Shown here piece after piece: positions 11,016-22,699 of a DNA stretch of 64,000 nucleotides. The notes beneath the pieces are model-generated. The model saw only the letters and a list, made by a program, of their open reading frames with translations, was not told where the DNA came from and did not search any database. The position numbers and the translations under genes are program-made. The stretch's first letter is position 1. Every line of letters begins with the position of its first letter. This DNA is from Prorocentrum cordatum (taxonomy: Eukaryota > Sar > Dinophyceae > Prorocentrales > Prorocentraceae): contig CAUYUJ010008080.1 of the NCBI GenBank assembly GCA_963575745.1, positions 277,700-341,699 of the forward strand, read 5' to 3'.

Positions 11016-11659
11016 GCGTCGGTCGTGCTGCAAGGATGCGAAAACACCTCGGGCAGAACGCTGTTCCATGCACATCCTCGGAGGGACGGCGCAGGGCGGG
11101 AGATCCTTCCCCCAAAAAAAGCCCAGGGGGGGGGGCTGCAGTTGGGTCTCGCCGCCTATGTTGGGAGGCCCAGGCGTAGGCCGCGGGGCAAGACTCCAGA
11201 GGCGCCCGCTGCGGCCGATGCCCCGGAGGGGGCGAACAGCCACCCTATTAGCAGACCCGATAAATACAAAATCGTTGCCCAAGTAAGAATGGAAACCATG
11301 CCATTCACGCGCGCGTGAATTGCGGTGCGATGGGATGTGCCCAAGACCGGCTACAGTAAGGAAGCGGGGGCGGGAAAGGAAAGCGCTGGTAGGAGATGGC
11401 TCTGGCGCGGTGGAACTGGGGTTCCTTCGGCCCGCTCGCATCGGGGGGGCAGACTCCTCGGCGACGCGAGTGCTCTAGAAGGGGCCTGGCCTGCCTCCTG
11501 CAAGGGCTGACGCCGGCGGCGACGGGGGCGACAGCGCCTCCAACGCGAGGCAAACGGGAGGAGAAACCAGGAGGGGGAGGAACGGCAGGAAGAGGAGGAT
11601 AGTACTCTAGTGTAGTAGCGCAGGTGTAGCCTAGCGTAGTGTTATATAATGTAGTGAAA

Positions 11660-11915
11660 TGTAGCGGAGGAGGAGGAGGAAAAGGAGGACAACGACGAAG
11701 ATGAGGAGGAGGAGGAGGAAGAGGAGGAGGAGGAGGAGGAGGAGGAGGAGGAGGAGGGGAAGGGGAAGGGGAGGGGAATAGGAGAAAGAGGAGGAGGAGG
11801 AGGAGGAGAGGAGGAGGAGGAGGAGGAGGAGGACGACGACGAGGAGGAGGACGACGAGGAGAAGGAGGACGAGGAGGACGAGGAGGAGGCGGAGGAGGAG
11901 GAGGAGGAGGAGGAA
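11660..11915. repeat. (GGA)n/(GAC) microsatellite
   Basis: About 255 bp of GGA triplets broken by GGGGAAGGGGAA and GACGACGAC blocks. It abuts the 5'-most part (plus-strand sense) of the PPR-derived region. Confidence 0.9.
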
Positions 11916-14100
11916 CTATGTCGATCTCGCCGCCCGCGCGCGGCGCCGGGCCGCGCGCGGCAGCGCTGCTGGCCGCGCGCGCGCGCCGCGTTCCCGCGCC
12001 CGCGCCGGTGTCGCCCGCCAGCGCCGCGCCAAAGCTCGTCGAATGTTGGCGGTGCCTTGGCGACTCTGGCCTTCGCCCCCGCGTCGGAACAGCGAGCCAA
12101 GTTGCTCCAGCTTCGCCTTTCGCCCAAGCCGCTTGGCTAGCCACTTCTCGTGGTGGGAAGCCGCTCCGCTCTTCTCTCGGCTCGGCTCCCTCGCGCTGCA
12201 CGTAGCGGTCTCTGCGCCGCTCGTTGTGCTGCAGCTGATGACGTCGGGCTTCGTCTTCGCCTCCGTCTTCCGCTGCAGCTGCTCGCGCGCGCTGCTCCCA
12301 GCGCTGCAGTTGATGAGATCGGGGTCCATCGCTTCGCCTCCCGCCAGCCACGTCGTTGCGATCACTGCTCGAGCCCTCTACATGGCCCTGCTAGCGCCGC
12401 CGCCGCTGTAGCTGATGGCGCTGGGCCCGTTCATCGCCTCCTCGGGATAGTGGTAGCTAGCTAGATCGGAAGTGGGCTCCACCTTCGCCTCCGTCGTTGC
12501 ACCCTTTTGGCGCTGCCACTGCGCGCCCTTCTCGCACGCCCGCTGCCCGTCTTATTGAGGCTGGCACTGCCTGTCTCTCACGCACGCCCAACCCTGGCCC
12601 TCCTGAGGCTGCTACTGCCCGTCTTTCTCGCACGCGCAGTGCCCGTCCTCGAGAAGCTGCCATTGCCCGTCCATCCCGCACTGCTGCCACTGCCCGTTTT
12701 TCTCGCACGCGCAGTGCTCGCTACTTGGAGGCTGCCGCTGCCCGCCCTTCTCGCGCGCATCGTCCGCCAGGGCGGCGGCGATCTCGTCGCCCGTCTCCTT
12801 CAGGAAGAAATTGGGCTCCAACTTCGCCCTATGGCCAAACCGCTTAGCCAACCACATCTCGTGGTGGGAAGCCGTTTCGCTCTTCTCTCGGCTCTGTTCC
12901 CTCGCGCTGCAGGTGTCGGTCTCTGCGCCGCTCGTCGTGCTGTAGCTGGTGCCGTTGGGCTTCTCATTCGCCTCCGTCTTCCGCTGCAGCTGTTCGCGCG
13001 CGCTGCTCCCAGCGCTATCGGTGATGGCATGGCGTTTCCTCGCTTCGCCTCCTGCCAGCCACGTCGCTCCGATCACTGCCCGAGCCGTCCACATGGCCCT
13101 ACAAGTGTCCGTCGTCGCTGTAGCTGATGGCGTTGGGCTCGTTCTTCGCCTCCACGGGGCAGTGGTATTGGCTAGCTGGGTAGGACTTGGGTTCCAGCTT
13201 CACCTCCGTCGTTTCGCCATCTTGGCGCTGCCAGTGCCCAACCTTCTCGCACGCCCACTGCCCGTCCTCTTGAGGCTGCCACTGCCCGCTTCTCTCGCAA
13301 GCACGGCCCGCATGGTGCTGCCACTGCCAACCCTTCTTGCGCGCCTGAGGCTGCCACTGCCCGTCTGCTTGCCGCTGCTCGTCCGTCTCGCGCGCAGTCC
13401 GCTTGAGCTGGCCCGCGTGCCCTGATCCCTGGGCGGTAGCTGATGATGTCGGGCTCTATCTTCGCCTTCCACATTCCGCTGGGTGTCTGGGAATGGCCCC
13501 CCTCACTTTTCTCGCACGCGCGGCTGCTAGAGTTAGGGTTAGCAAGAAGGCTATTGGGCTCCAGCTTCGCCGCCACCGATGCAGCCTTCTCGCGCTTCTC
13601 GCACTTCCCGTTTCCAGCGCTGAAACTGATGGCGTATAGCTCTCGCTTCGCCTCTTGCTGCCACTGCTCTTCCTGCGCGCACGCTCTCCCTTGGCGCTGC
13701 CACTGCCCGTCCGTCTCGCCCGGGCGGGCCGCTCCTCCCTGCAGCTGCCCCTGCCCGTGTCCGTCATCCACCCGAGGCTGCCGCTGCCCGTCGTTCCCGC
13801 GCCCACTCTCCGGATGCTGCCACTGCCCGGCCTGCCCGCTCGCACCACTGCCCTCCTCCGCGTGGGCCTGCATCCACTGCCAACCCCACCGCGGATCCTC
13901 GGTTGCGCCCAGCCGAGCGGCTTGGCGAACTCCCACACCGTGTCGCACGTCACGAAGGGCACGGCGTCGGCGCGCAGTCCTCCTGGGTGCTGCACCTTCG
14001 CCTCGGCCTTCGCCTCGTCCAGCTGGGCCTGGCATTGCGCTTTCTCCTCCCGCAGTCTCCTGATATCGTCCTGCAGCCAGCTGGCCATCGCTCGGACGTC
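11916..14100 (-). pseudogene. Decayed PPR (pentatricopeptide repeat) region
   Basis: Minus-strand translations in changing frames show pieces of the dinoflagellate-type PPR repeat, whose usual form is EPDVISYNAxISACEKGGQWQRAL: KPNGTSYSTTSG and ACEKNGQWQQ, CEKDGQWQ (12612-13094); TKPDVISCSTTSG (11916-12365); ISFSAGNGKCEKREK, KLEPNSL, KAKIEPDIISY and repeated GQWQ (13172-14035). PPR proteins bind organellar RNA. Frames shift repeatedly, the helices are not kept in register, and no full-length repeat array survives. Upstream, 13950-14343 encodes a charged stretch (DDIRRLREEKAQCQAQLDEA) that could be a coiled coil. I read it as a PPR pseudogene; an exon-rich functional gene is less likely. Confidence 0.65.
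12157..13140. repeat. Duplicated block within the PPR region (offset about 711 bp)
   Basis: 12157-12430 and 12868-13140 are similar over about 270 bp: GGGAAGCCG, CTCTTCTCTCGGCTC, TCTGCGCCGCTCGT, CGCCTCCGTCTTCCGCTGCA, GCGCGCTGCTCCCAGCGCT, GCCAGCCACGTCG, ACATGGCCCT and GTAGCTGATGGCG appear in the same order. Between them lies a short-period repeat (CTGCCACTGCCCGTC...CTCGCACGC). The blocks are decayed duplicates of one PPR segment. Confidence 0.8.
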
Positions 14101-14394
14101 CATTTCATGTGTTTGTTTTGGTTTCGTGCAAGGATGCTCCTCGATGGCCCTCGCCGAAGGAAAAATGCACACGTCCGAGCGATGCCAAGATATCGTCCGG
14201 CAGCCAGCGGATGGCGTTGTCTGCACAGGGTCTTGCCCAGCCCCGTCGTCTTCTCCTGTCGGTGGCCACGCCGCCGTGGTGCGCCTCTTCCGCACCTTCC
14301 CGCACCAAGACGCGCATCTCCCTGCGCTGGGGCCTTCCTCCATGTTGGGCCGCGACGCCGCGAAATGGCTGCAGCCGCGCAGAGGAGCCAGCCC

Positions 14395-14515
14395 AGGAGG
14401 AGGAGGAGGAGGAGGAGGAGGAGGAGGAGGAGGAGGAGGAGGAGGAGGAGGAGGAGGAGGAGGGGGAGGGGGAGGGGGAGGGGGAGGCGGAGGAGGAGGA
14501 GACGCAGGAGAAGCA
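14395..14515. repeat. (GGA)n microsatellite
   Basis: About 120 bp of GGA triplets, ending in GGGGGA and GGCGGA units. 14516-15147 beyond it holds no recognisable gene. Confidence 0.95.
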
Positions 14516-15147
14516 GAGGATCAGGTAGGTAGGATAAAGGAGCGGGAAGCAGGTAGGAAGGAGGCAGGATGAGTCATGGACCTTGGCTGGGGAGGAAGGA
14601 GGGGAGACCCGAAGGTCTGGCCCAACTGGATTCGCACAGCCTGCCCTCGATCTGCTCATCCCCTCTGGATACCTTCCGCCTTGGAGGGGGAGGAGGACTC
14701 GAGTACGGGATCGACTACAGAATGGATTTATCCCAAAATCGATTTCTCTTCGAGTCTACGACAAGTGCGTGGAATGCTCTGTAGATCTACGAATTTCCGA
14801 TGTCATTTTCATGGGTTCGACGTGGGAGACGAGCTTTGGGGCGCATCAGTTCTGTGGCCAACCTCCTACTCGAAGGAGGAAGGGGGGAGATGCTTGGAGG
14901 GAGGCGGGAGCGGAGGGGGGCCCGAGCCAAGAGGACGAGGATGGCGGTTCTGGGATTCCAGGCTGGCATCGCGCGTGCCCACGAGGGGGCGCGAGGTCCA
15001 GGCAGGGCGGAGAGCAGCCACTGAGCACGACAGCGACGAAGCCGCACGCCGACGTCGAGGACGACGGACGACTCGACGGAGACGACCGCGACGGCAGACG
15101 AACGAAAGCACTGACGAGAAGGACGACGATGGTGAAGACGAGGGGGG

Positions 15148-15207
15148 CGAGGAGGAGGAGGAGGAGGAGGAGGAGGAGGAGGAGGAGGAGGAGGAGGAGG
15201 AGGAGGA
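15148..15207. repeat. (GGA)n microsatellite
   Basis: Sixty bases of uninterrupted GGA, immediately left of the small TIR element at 15213. Confidence 0.95.
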
Positions 15208-15212
15208 TCATG

Positions 15213-15382
15213 TTAGAAAGTCCAGGGCTCGCGAGGGGCTGGTTTCCTTTCAAAACGGCCGAAACCCTCCCGAAACCCTCCGAAAACCATCTGGGAAGGG
15301 TTCCCGGAGACTCTTCGGAGGGTTTCGGAAAGATTTTTGAAGGACTTTCATGGCAGTCCACAGCGAACCCTGGGCTTTCTAA
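15213..15382. mobile_element. MITE-like element with terminal and nested inverted repeats
   Basis: The left end TTAGAAAGTCCAGGGCTCGC and the right end, read in reverse complement as TTAGAAAGCCCAGGGTTCGC, match at 18 of 20 positions. Inside, CCGAAACCCTCC (twice near 15260-15280) faces GGAGGGTTTCGG near 15317-15330, so the 170-bp unit could fold into one long stem. TCATG precedes the left end and recurs 2-3 bases after the right end, a possible but imperfect target-site duplication. No coding capacity. Family unknown. Confidence 0.7.
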
Positions 15383-15984
15383 GGGTCATGAGAGGTGCAA
15401 CTCCCAGAACATCCGGGCGACCCAGAACGTCGGGGCGACCTTGACCAAATCCGGTGGACGCGCGACGCGAGTGGTCTGCCGTGGAATGAGGTGTGGCACG
15501 GCCCCGCGAACATCCACGGAGAACATCTGGGGCCCAATGTCCACGGACGCTTGGAGGCCCCCCCGAGGGACAGCCCGCGCCCAGCCTCGCCCAGACTCTC
15601 ACTGACACTCCGAGGCAGGCTGGCCGATGCCTCTGGGCGCTCATGGGGAGGCGGAGGCGGAGGACAGGGAGGAGTTCACCCACTCCCCAGGGGGTAAAGC
15701 TTACATCGCTTCATCGCTCGAACCGTTGGCCTCCTCCTCGCGCGCGGCCACCCGACGGCGGAGGGCCTCGCGACCCGAGGGCACAGCCCCCCGACGGCAT
15801 CATTTGTTATATCGTCGACCCCCCGGAGGTCTCGACCCCTTCCCCGGGCACGGTTTCTCAACCCGAACATGTTTCTGCTTTCGACGGAGGGCACGGCGAG
15901 GGCCCCCCAAAGGCAGAGGGTAGAGAACAACAAACCTTCCGTCACGATTTTCTCATGACCAGAAGGGGTCTCGGGAGCTTGTAG

Positions 15985-16070
15985 GAGCAGGAGGAGGAGG
16001 AGGAGGAGGAGGAGGAGGAGGAGGAGGAGGAGGAGAAGGAGAAGAAGGAGCAGGAGGAGGAGGGAGGACG
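15985..16070. repeat. (GGA)n microsatellite
   Basis: GGA tract of about 85 bp. The GC-rich sequence at 16071-17140 shows no recognisable gene; its long plus frame is compositional. Confidence 0.9.
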
Positions 16071-17140
16071 GGCATCAGGAGGATGGGGCCCCCCTCCCCT
16101 CGGTCCTTGTGCGCGGCTGCGTCCGGCGCCGGCGTGGGGGCCTCCTCGTTGGCGGCACCCGGCGCCGCTTGGGCCTCCCCCCCCGGGAGGGGCCCGGGCG
16201 GGGGCCAGTGCGAGCAGGGGCAACGGGGGGACGAGGAGGCCGAGGAGGAGAGGAGGAGGATCGAGGATCACTGCGAGCACCGCCCTGGCCGGGGCGGCCT
16301 CCACGGGCCGCTGCGCCTGCGCGGCAGGCTGCTCCGTCGCCCTCGCTGTCTTGTGCTGCCTCTGGCTGCGGGTCTTGGTGTGGGGAGGGGGCGGTGGGCA
16401 CTAGCGTGGGGGGTGGAGTGCTATGGCCCGCCATTCCGGTTCTCTTTCCCTCTCTTGGCCGACCGCGCGTGGCCCGAGGCGCTGACCCCTCTTTGCCTGC
16501 CTGCAGCCGCATGCAGGTCTGCTGGCGCTTCAAGTGACGTTCGCCTCGCGGCCTGCTCAAGAAAAGAAGATCGAAGGAGGAGGGGGGGAGGGAGGGAAGG
16601 AAGAGATGCGTATCGTAGCCGCGTTGCCGAGAGGCCCGCTCGGGTCTCCCGTCGGTCCGTCGGTCAGCCGCAATCCCCCTCCTGCAAAAAGCAGCTCGCA
16701 CAACATCGAGCCTGGTCTCGAGGGAAACCCCACCCGAGAGGCCGAATGACTCCTCGCAGGCGACGTGCCGTCCGAGGCGCAGCATTTTCGCACCCCAGTG
16801 GTGCGGCTACCTTCAACATTTGTGTGACTACAGTGTCGGTCAAGGGAGGAGCTTCTGAACATGACGTGCGCGTGTACTCCGGCCCTGGTCAAGCCTCGGC
16901 GGCGGGCGGGCGAACACTGCTAGGAGCAACTGCTCGTCGAGGCCTGGTGCAACTGGTGCCCCCTGGTTCTTGCCCTGCACGCCGGGCAGGGTGCCCCTCG
17001 CCGCGAGCCTTCATCGCCACCGCGCACGCAGCAGAGGCCACCCCGCGCCTCGTGTGCGGGAGAACCTGGCCGAGCGCGCAATGCTTCCCACGCCTCTCCG
17101 ACTCGGCGTGACAGGGGGCCACGAGATGCCTGGGGTCGGT

Positions 17141-17191
17141 CGTGGTGGTGGTGGCGGTGGTGGTGGTGGTGGTGGTGGTGGTGGTGGTGGT

Positions 17192-17224
<33 letters not shown>

Positions 17225-17225
17225 A
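17141..17225. repeat. (GGT)n followed directly by (GT)n
   Basis: GGT triplets to about 17194 pass without a break into a GT dinucleotide run to about 17223. Two repeat types share one junction. Confidence 0.95.
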
Positions 17226-17334
17226 TGTGCGTGGCAACAGCTGAGGGAACGCCCAAACACCCTACCCAGCACACGCGAAGGGTGCAGCGTAACGCCGTGA
17301 AGGTTGAGGATCAGACTCGGGCCACGCCAGACGA

Positions 17335-17422
17335 GGACTATGCAGCAGGAGGATGACGAGGAGGAGATAGAGGAGGAAGAGAGGACTGAGGAGCAGGAGG
17401 AGGAGGAGGAGGAGGAGGAGGA
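17335..17422. repeat. (GGA)n microsatellite
   Basis: Interrupted GGA/GAG tract. 17423-17939 contains no recognisable gene. Confidence 0.85.
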
Positions 17423-17939
17423 GTGCAATGGCCCTCGCACAGCTCCAAAACACGCGATGGCGGGACCGTCTGCTCGCACACGCTGCGCGCCCACACCGCC
17501 CCTCGTCGGCGAACGGTGCGGGTAGAAACCGAAGTCGCCCGATCGAGACGGGAGGGGAGGAGGGAAGGGAGGAGGGAAGGACGGAGGGACGACTTGATTT
17601 CCACCCGCACGCTTCACCTCTTGTCAGGCCCTCCACCTCGACCTCTTCGACCTACCCCACGCGACGACGTCCACGACAGGACGGGGAGAGGGGCGGGAGG
17701 AAACTGGCAATGAGAGAGGCCTCACCGCTGGGAAATGAGGTCCCCGCACACATTTCAAACGGGTCGCCCTCTCAGCCTTACTTAGATGTTTTGGCCAACG
17801 CCATTGGTGAACTAGTCTTGAATGCTCCTCCCCCCCAGGTGCAGACCTGAGCTTGCAAGGTTCGGTCAGACTGACGGCCCGCTTACTAGCATAGCAGCCG
17901 CAGACTCCACAGAACCTGCTGCCCAACTTCGTCCTACAT

Positions 17940-18596
17940 TCATACAGTGGCTCCTATGGGTCCACCCCCCGCTAAGTGAAGACGGTCTCCTACAGTCAAA
18001 CGATGAAACGCTCCAGTAAGATTCAGGGGTTGGAAACACGGGCTCGCCTTCCAAGCAAGGGCAATGGCCTTCCAAGCCGCCCCGAAATATCCAGTGGTAA
18101 TAGAAAGCGCTACCCTCTGAACTTTCGGAGGCGGGGGAGAAGGCGGGGGAGGCGGTGCCTGGGCCTTTACCCTCACCCTGTCCTCGGCCTGCAAACAGCC
18201 AGGCGCCGCTCGCAGCAGGCGGTGGCGAATGAGGAAAGCCTTCTTCTCCACATGCCAGGTCTTCCCCCTGACCTCCTTCGACACAAAGATCTTGTTGGCC
18301 TTCTCGCCCACCAGCTCGTCGATGGTGTTGCTGCTGCCGGTGATCATCCACCGCGGGGCAACTCCATCCACGATCTGCTCAGTTCGCAAATGTGAATTGA
18401 CAAACGCGACCTTCAGAATCTGAGCTGGGCTGGATCTTGCCACGACCCCAACATATCCACATAAATCTCCATCAGCACTACGAAGCTCACGGTATCTTTG
18501 ACGGTTCCAACCGCGAGCATCACTCTCACCGTCGGTGTTGTGTGCCGCATGACCTCGGGGCGTTTTGAAAACCAACCAGAAAGTTTTTGAGCCCAC
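17940..18596 (-). pseudogene. LINE-B RNase H-like C-terminal domain
   Basis: A 218-codon minus frame. The stretch ILKVAFVNSHLRTEQIVDG followed by GSSNTIDELVGEKANKI resembles the end of retroelement RNase H domains, in which a K-S/A-H segment is followed by GNxxADxLA. KTWHVEKKAFLIRHRLL comes next, then a proline run. RNase H removes RNA from the RNA-DNA hybrid. The GN-xx-AD position reads SSN-T-ID, so the metal ligand there may still be present (D), but the upstream acidic residues were not located. Moderately sure of the domain, not of function. Confidence 0.5.
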
Positions 18597-19200
18597 CTCT
18601 CAGCGTAGATTGCTTGAGGCCTGCCCGTGGCCCCGTGCTATAGGTGCACAGATCTGCGCCGTTGTTGACCACGCCTATGCCCCAAACAACTTATCGTAGT
18701 CTGGGATCTGCCGTGTCGGCTCCACCACTGGCATCTCCGAAACCCTGCGTCGGTGAAGATTCCGCAGCAACTTGTGGAACATCGTCGCCGAAATCGTCGT
18801 TCAGCCCATGACCTTCCCAATCGCCCGCTGCGTCTGGCGCTGGCGCGATCGCCCACTGCTTAGGGATGAGCCCCAGGGGCCATAACATTCAAATTGTTGA
18901 TGCTGAGTATGTAATTGCGGCGCCAGCCAGACGCTCACTGTTGGAATGAATGATAGTTCCATAGTTGCTCGTGCACGTCCAGTTCCGACGCAGCGAAGTC
19001 TCAAGATCGACACGGCGCCAATCACAACGACCCTCCAGGGGGACTTCCAATCTAGAACCTCCACGGCCGTTGGTAGAGGCAGGACTGGGTCCCCGACCTG
19101 CGCCCGAGTGGTCCTGGCCAGATTTCCCCCATCGAGCATAAGTCTTGCAGCAACTTGAGCTGTTCCAGTCTGCTCTTTTTCAGCCGCGAACCTCCGACAG

Positions 19201-19512
19201 CTATGTTGAAGGGCGATCGCCTGGTGCTATGTTGAAGCGTGGACCACCTGGTGCGATCGCGCGCAGTCGTCGCAGTAGCCTCCGTAGGGCGTGACTGTCG
19301 ATGCGCGAGCGCATGCCCTCGCCGTCGCAATGCTCATCCGCCTGCGCCCAGAATTGCATCGCGGACCCCTCGCCAGTCTCCTGAAGAAACTCAAGGGAAT
19401 AATCAAATGCTGGAATGCCCGTAATATTGAAATCCCCAGCTCCCAACAATATGTTGCTGCTGGTGAGGCGCGCTCTGTCGAACAATGCGGCCTCTGGTCC
19501 AACTTGAATCAT
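19201..19512 (-). pseudogene. LINE-B C-terminal helical region
   Basis: A 103-codon minus frame. FWAQADEHCDGEGMRSRIDSHALRRLL looks like the conserved tryptophan-histidine segment I associate with the C-terminal part of one dinoflagellate LINE family, downstream of RT. It contains GAGDFNI, which resembles an endonuclease GDFN motif, but its position after the RT argues that this is coincidence. Confidence 0.4.
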
Positions 19513-19785
19513 TGCGCCAAGCTTGCAGACAATGGCCCTCTTGCGCGACGACTCCGGTGCGCAGGGGGAGATGCTTCAAACTCAGCTCGAGCGATTGGCC
19601 GAGCTCGTCGAGTCCCGCTCGTCACTCTGGTCGATCTCTGCATTGCTGCAACCAAAGTTCACGCGCCCCTTCAATCAGTTTGGCCCCGGGATCGGATCCT
19701 CATGCTTCCAGCCCAGTTAGGGTAGTGGGGCGTCGTCCTCGCGCGCGAACTGAGCAGACTGCGCCGAGCTTCCGTCGTTGCGGTG

Positions 19786-20426
19786 CTAGCTCAGACCCAT
19801 GCGCCCCGTGAGATTGGCACGCGTACCATCCTGCCGCTCGAGCCCCTTGCAGCGCCGACCTCCCTGTGAGATGAGCCCGTCGTAAAGAGTGAAAATGCTG
19901 GGCCACCTTCCCGTGCCGTGCCGCATTCTTCCCGCGTCGAAGCGTCCGCAGATGTCTAGCGCGCCGTCATCCCGCGCCCAGGTCAAAACCGAGTTGGATG
20001 CATTTGCCTCGACGTAGTCATGGCGATTTCTTTCAACTGCAAAGCTCTCGCGATCTTCTTGGCGTCGCAGCAATTGGAGCACATGGTGGCCGATTCGCTT
20101 GCCACTTCAAATTGCTGCCAACGTAAACCATCCGCCGTGTCCACCGAGCCAGCGCGTGGGATTCGCGTCAAATGCCGACCTCGATCTTTTCGTCGACTGA
20201 GAAAGATCCTCAAACCATAGCCGACGACTGCACCTCGCATTGACGAGCAAATCCGCTCCATGATACGCCTTGCCACAATTCTCGCAGAACTCGCGCCTGA
20301 TCTCGGGCCCGGCGCGATTCTGCGCGCCGGAAAGGACGGCAACGCAAACGCGTCAATCTGATCCAAGGTCCGCGGACGAGCGCATTGAATTACTTTAAGT
20401 GAGAATTTAGTCGGCGGGAGATCCAA
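19786..20426 (-). pseudogene. LINE-B RT palm/thumb remnant
   Basis: Two overlapping minus frames (19983-20426 and 19786-20082). KFSLKVIQCARPRTLDQ fits the segment after motif A, ESATMCSNCCDAKKIARALQ fits the region after the catalytic site, and GALDICGRFDAGR fits the following 'RDLG-D-GRRR' block of the family. The place where YVDD should be reads VVGYGLRIFL, so the catalytic aspartates appear lost. Confidence 0.4.
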
Positions 20427-20501
20427 CTCGGTGGCTGCCCGAACCTCTTGTCATAATGCCCCTCAATGACGGTCGTTGAGCGCCCCTGTGACCTCTTCGC
20501 A

Positions 20502-21245
20502 TCAGACGCGCCGAAACGCCCCTTGAAGGGGCGAGTTGCCCCCCGCCGCTGCGCCCCAGCTCGGCTCGTGCTGAGACGGCCAACCCTGGGCCCGCGGCTC
20601 TCCTGAGTTGCTCCGCGCGCGACCAATCATCGATGCCGAGCCTATAGCTCGATCCCGCCCCGCGCATTCCTTCGGGGGCAACTTCCCTATGCCCAACATC
20701 GCCTGTTCCGGCCGGGTGGGCGACTCCTCGACGGAATCGAAGAAGGGTGTGAACTCGCGGGCACCCCTAGGAGGAAACCTCTCGACGTCGCACGGGGCGA
20801 GGCGATCCGCCCCCCCCATCTTCGGTTGCGTCGCTCGCAGCGCTCCGCACGTGTTCCTCCGCAAGATATGGAAGGGTCCAAGGCGAACTCCGGCAGCTTG
20901 ACGAAACCCCTCTAAAATGCGGCCCGAGGATTCCATGGGGTCCCACACTTTCGGCGCCCAAAGCTCATGCTTCTTAGTCGCTTTGAAATCGTCAACATCT
21001 TTGGCGTGATGCGGCCGTGCTGCCGTCGCTGATTTCAAAAGAGAGGAGGGGGGTCGCGCCCTGTCTCGCAGCCCGATGTAGACTGCCCGCTGCTCGCAAC
21101 CTGACAAGGCCCATTCCCGAAATTCATGTGGCGATTCAGCCGCAGCCAGTCGTTGACCTCGACGCGTGATCTTAGCTGCCCATCCTAGATGTTTGCCAAG
21201 AATGTTAAGGTCGCTCGAGATGACACTAAATCGGAACCGAAGCAA
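20502..21245 (-). pseudogene. LINE-B RT fingers
   Basis: A 247-codon minus frame. GADRLAPCDVERFPPRGARE...IGKLPPKECAGRDRAIGSASMIGRARS matches, in spacing and key residues, the RT finger region G-D-x-W-x-P-x-E...LLPKPGGGxRPIxLxPxLYR found in dinoflagellate LINEs. The upstream half (ITRRGQRLAAAESPHEFREW) fits the usual basic linker. Several conserved residues are changed (KPGG to KECAG, RPI to RAI). Confidence 0.55.
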
Positions 21246-21618
21246 CTCCGCCCAAGCAATGCCCAGGCCTCCGCGCGAATCAGGCAGTGGATATGGTGCG
21301 GCCTGTCGTCAAGTAGCTTCCCGGCGGCTCTCGGTAACTACCGTTGCTGGGCGACTCTATTCCGACGGCGTCGATGGCGGCGCGGGCTGCGAAAGATGGC
21401 CCACAGGCCTGCGATGTTATCGCGAAGAGGGGCAGGTCTAGATTCATGGTTCACCTGGACCTCGCACACGTCGAGTACTGGCGCTTCACCGATCGGAGGC
21501 CCCCGTGTCGCGATCGGCCAGGTGGCCCTCTCGACGGCCGAGACCCAAGGCGAATGCGTCCCCGACTGGGGCGGCCTCGACGCCACCCTCACTAACCTTG
21601 AAGATGATGGAGTTCAGG

Positions 21619-21619
<1 letters not shown>

Positions 21620-21679
<60 letters not shown>

Positions 21680-21750
21680 GTTTTGTGTGTGCGTGCGTGT
21701 GCATGCGTGTGCGCGCGCGTGCGCGCGTGTGCGCGCGCGCGTGTGCGCGG
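21620..21750. repeat. (GT)n microsatellite with (GCGC/GTGT) tail
   Basis: Pure GT from about 21620 to 21677, then mixed GTGCGT/GCGCGT to about 21750. It interrupts LINE-B. Confidence 0.95.
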
Positions 21751-22117
21751 GGGGCTGCAGGGGTCAAACCCGCAAAGGCCCTCTGTCCCGCGTGGAAGTG
21801 GGCATGGAAAACGAAGATTCAACCTTTCCTATGGGGGGTGGGGGATCAACCTGCGTTGGCTCCCGGCAAGGCTCGCCCCCCGGCGTTCCCGCGAGGCTCC
21901 GCGGCGGCCCCCGCGGCGCCCGAGGCGCCCGCGGCGCGAGCTGACCGCGGCGGCCCCGGCTGCCGCGCTTGCCCCGACTGCGGAGGGCCGCTGCGCCCAA
22001 GCGCCTGCTTCTCGGCGACGCTGCCCGAGCTTCCCGAATCAGAAGTAGGTTTCTGCTCGAGAGCAACTAAGGTAGCAACGCTACAAAAGTTCAGCTCATC
22101 GGACCAAGGGCCCCCCC

Positions 22118-22680
22118 TCAAATCGAACAGAAATGATTTCGCCGAGGCCCCCCCGAAGCCAGGGGCGGGTTCGCGGGCCTGGCCTCGACGAGGTCCTCAG
22201 CGGCCCCGATGGTCTGCGACGCGCCCCATGGGCAACTCGGAATGTCATTCGCCCCTAGAGATGCGAGCACTCGCGCAATCAATTTTCTTTGCGCAATTCG
22301 ACTTGGGCCCTGGCGTCGGCCCCGTGCCTGGGCGAGCCGCCCGCGGCATCTAGGTGGCAGTGCTCGAGGTCCGCGTAAGCAGCTGCGCTCCCAGCTGTCG
22401 TGGGCCGGCGCGAAGTCCCAGATGCCCTCGCCGTGGAACGTTGAAAATCGGCTCGACGTCATCGGCGCGGCTGCGCGCTGACAATGAGCACGGCGCGGCG
22501 TCGATGCGAGATCCGCTCTCGCCAGCGTCGCGCGCGCGAGCGCCGTCGGCAGCGAGAATATAACCGCCGCCCCAGGCTGCAGAATCGGACTTCGCTACCG
22601 CCGCTGCGCCGATGTCGAAGTCGTCGATGGCCGCTCAGGGGGGCCGGGGAACCTGGCGGGGCCTGCCGACGCGACGGCAT
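22118..22680 (-). pseudogene. Possible LINE-B endonuclease remnant
   Basis: Minus frames 22118-22462 and 22459-22680 show protein-like composition with a fragment RISLGANDIP-like and GASQTIGAAEDLVEA at a place where the endonuclease domain is expected. No catalytic residue set could be identified. Assignment is by position only. Confidence 0.25.
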
Positions 22681-22699
22681 CTATGCAAGCAGGCGCCGC

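Noticed and set aside
16083-17111. 342-codon plus frame
   Set aside because: GC-driven composition without any recognisable motif, overlapping a competing minus frame of similar quality.
19440-19463. GAGDFNI as an endonuclease GDFN motif
   Set aside because: It lies downstream of the RT parts on the minus strand, and the following residues fit the C-terminal region of the LINE family better.
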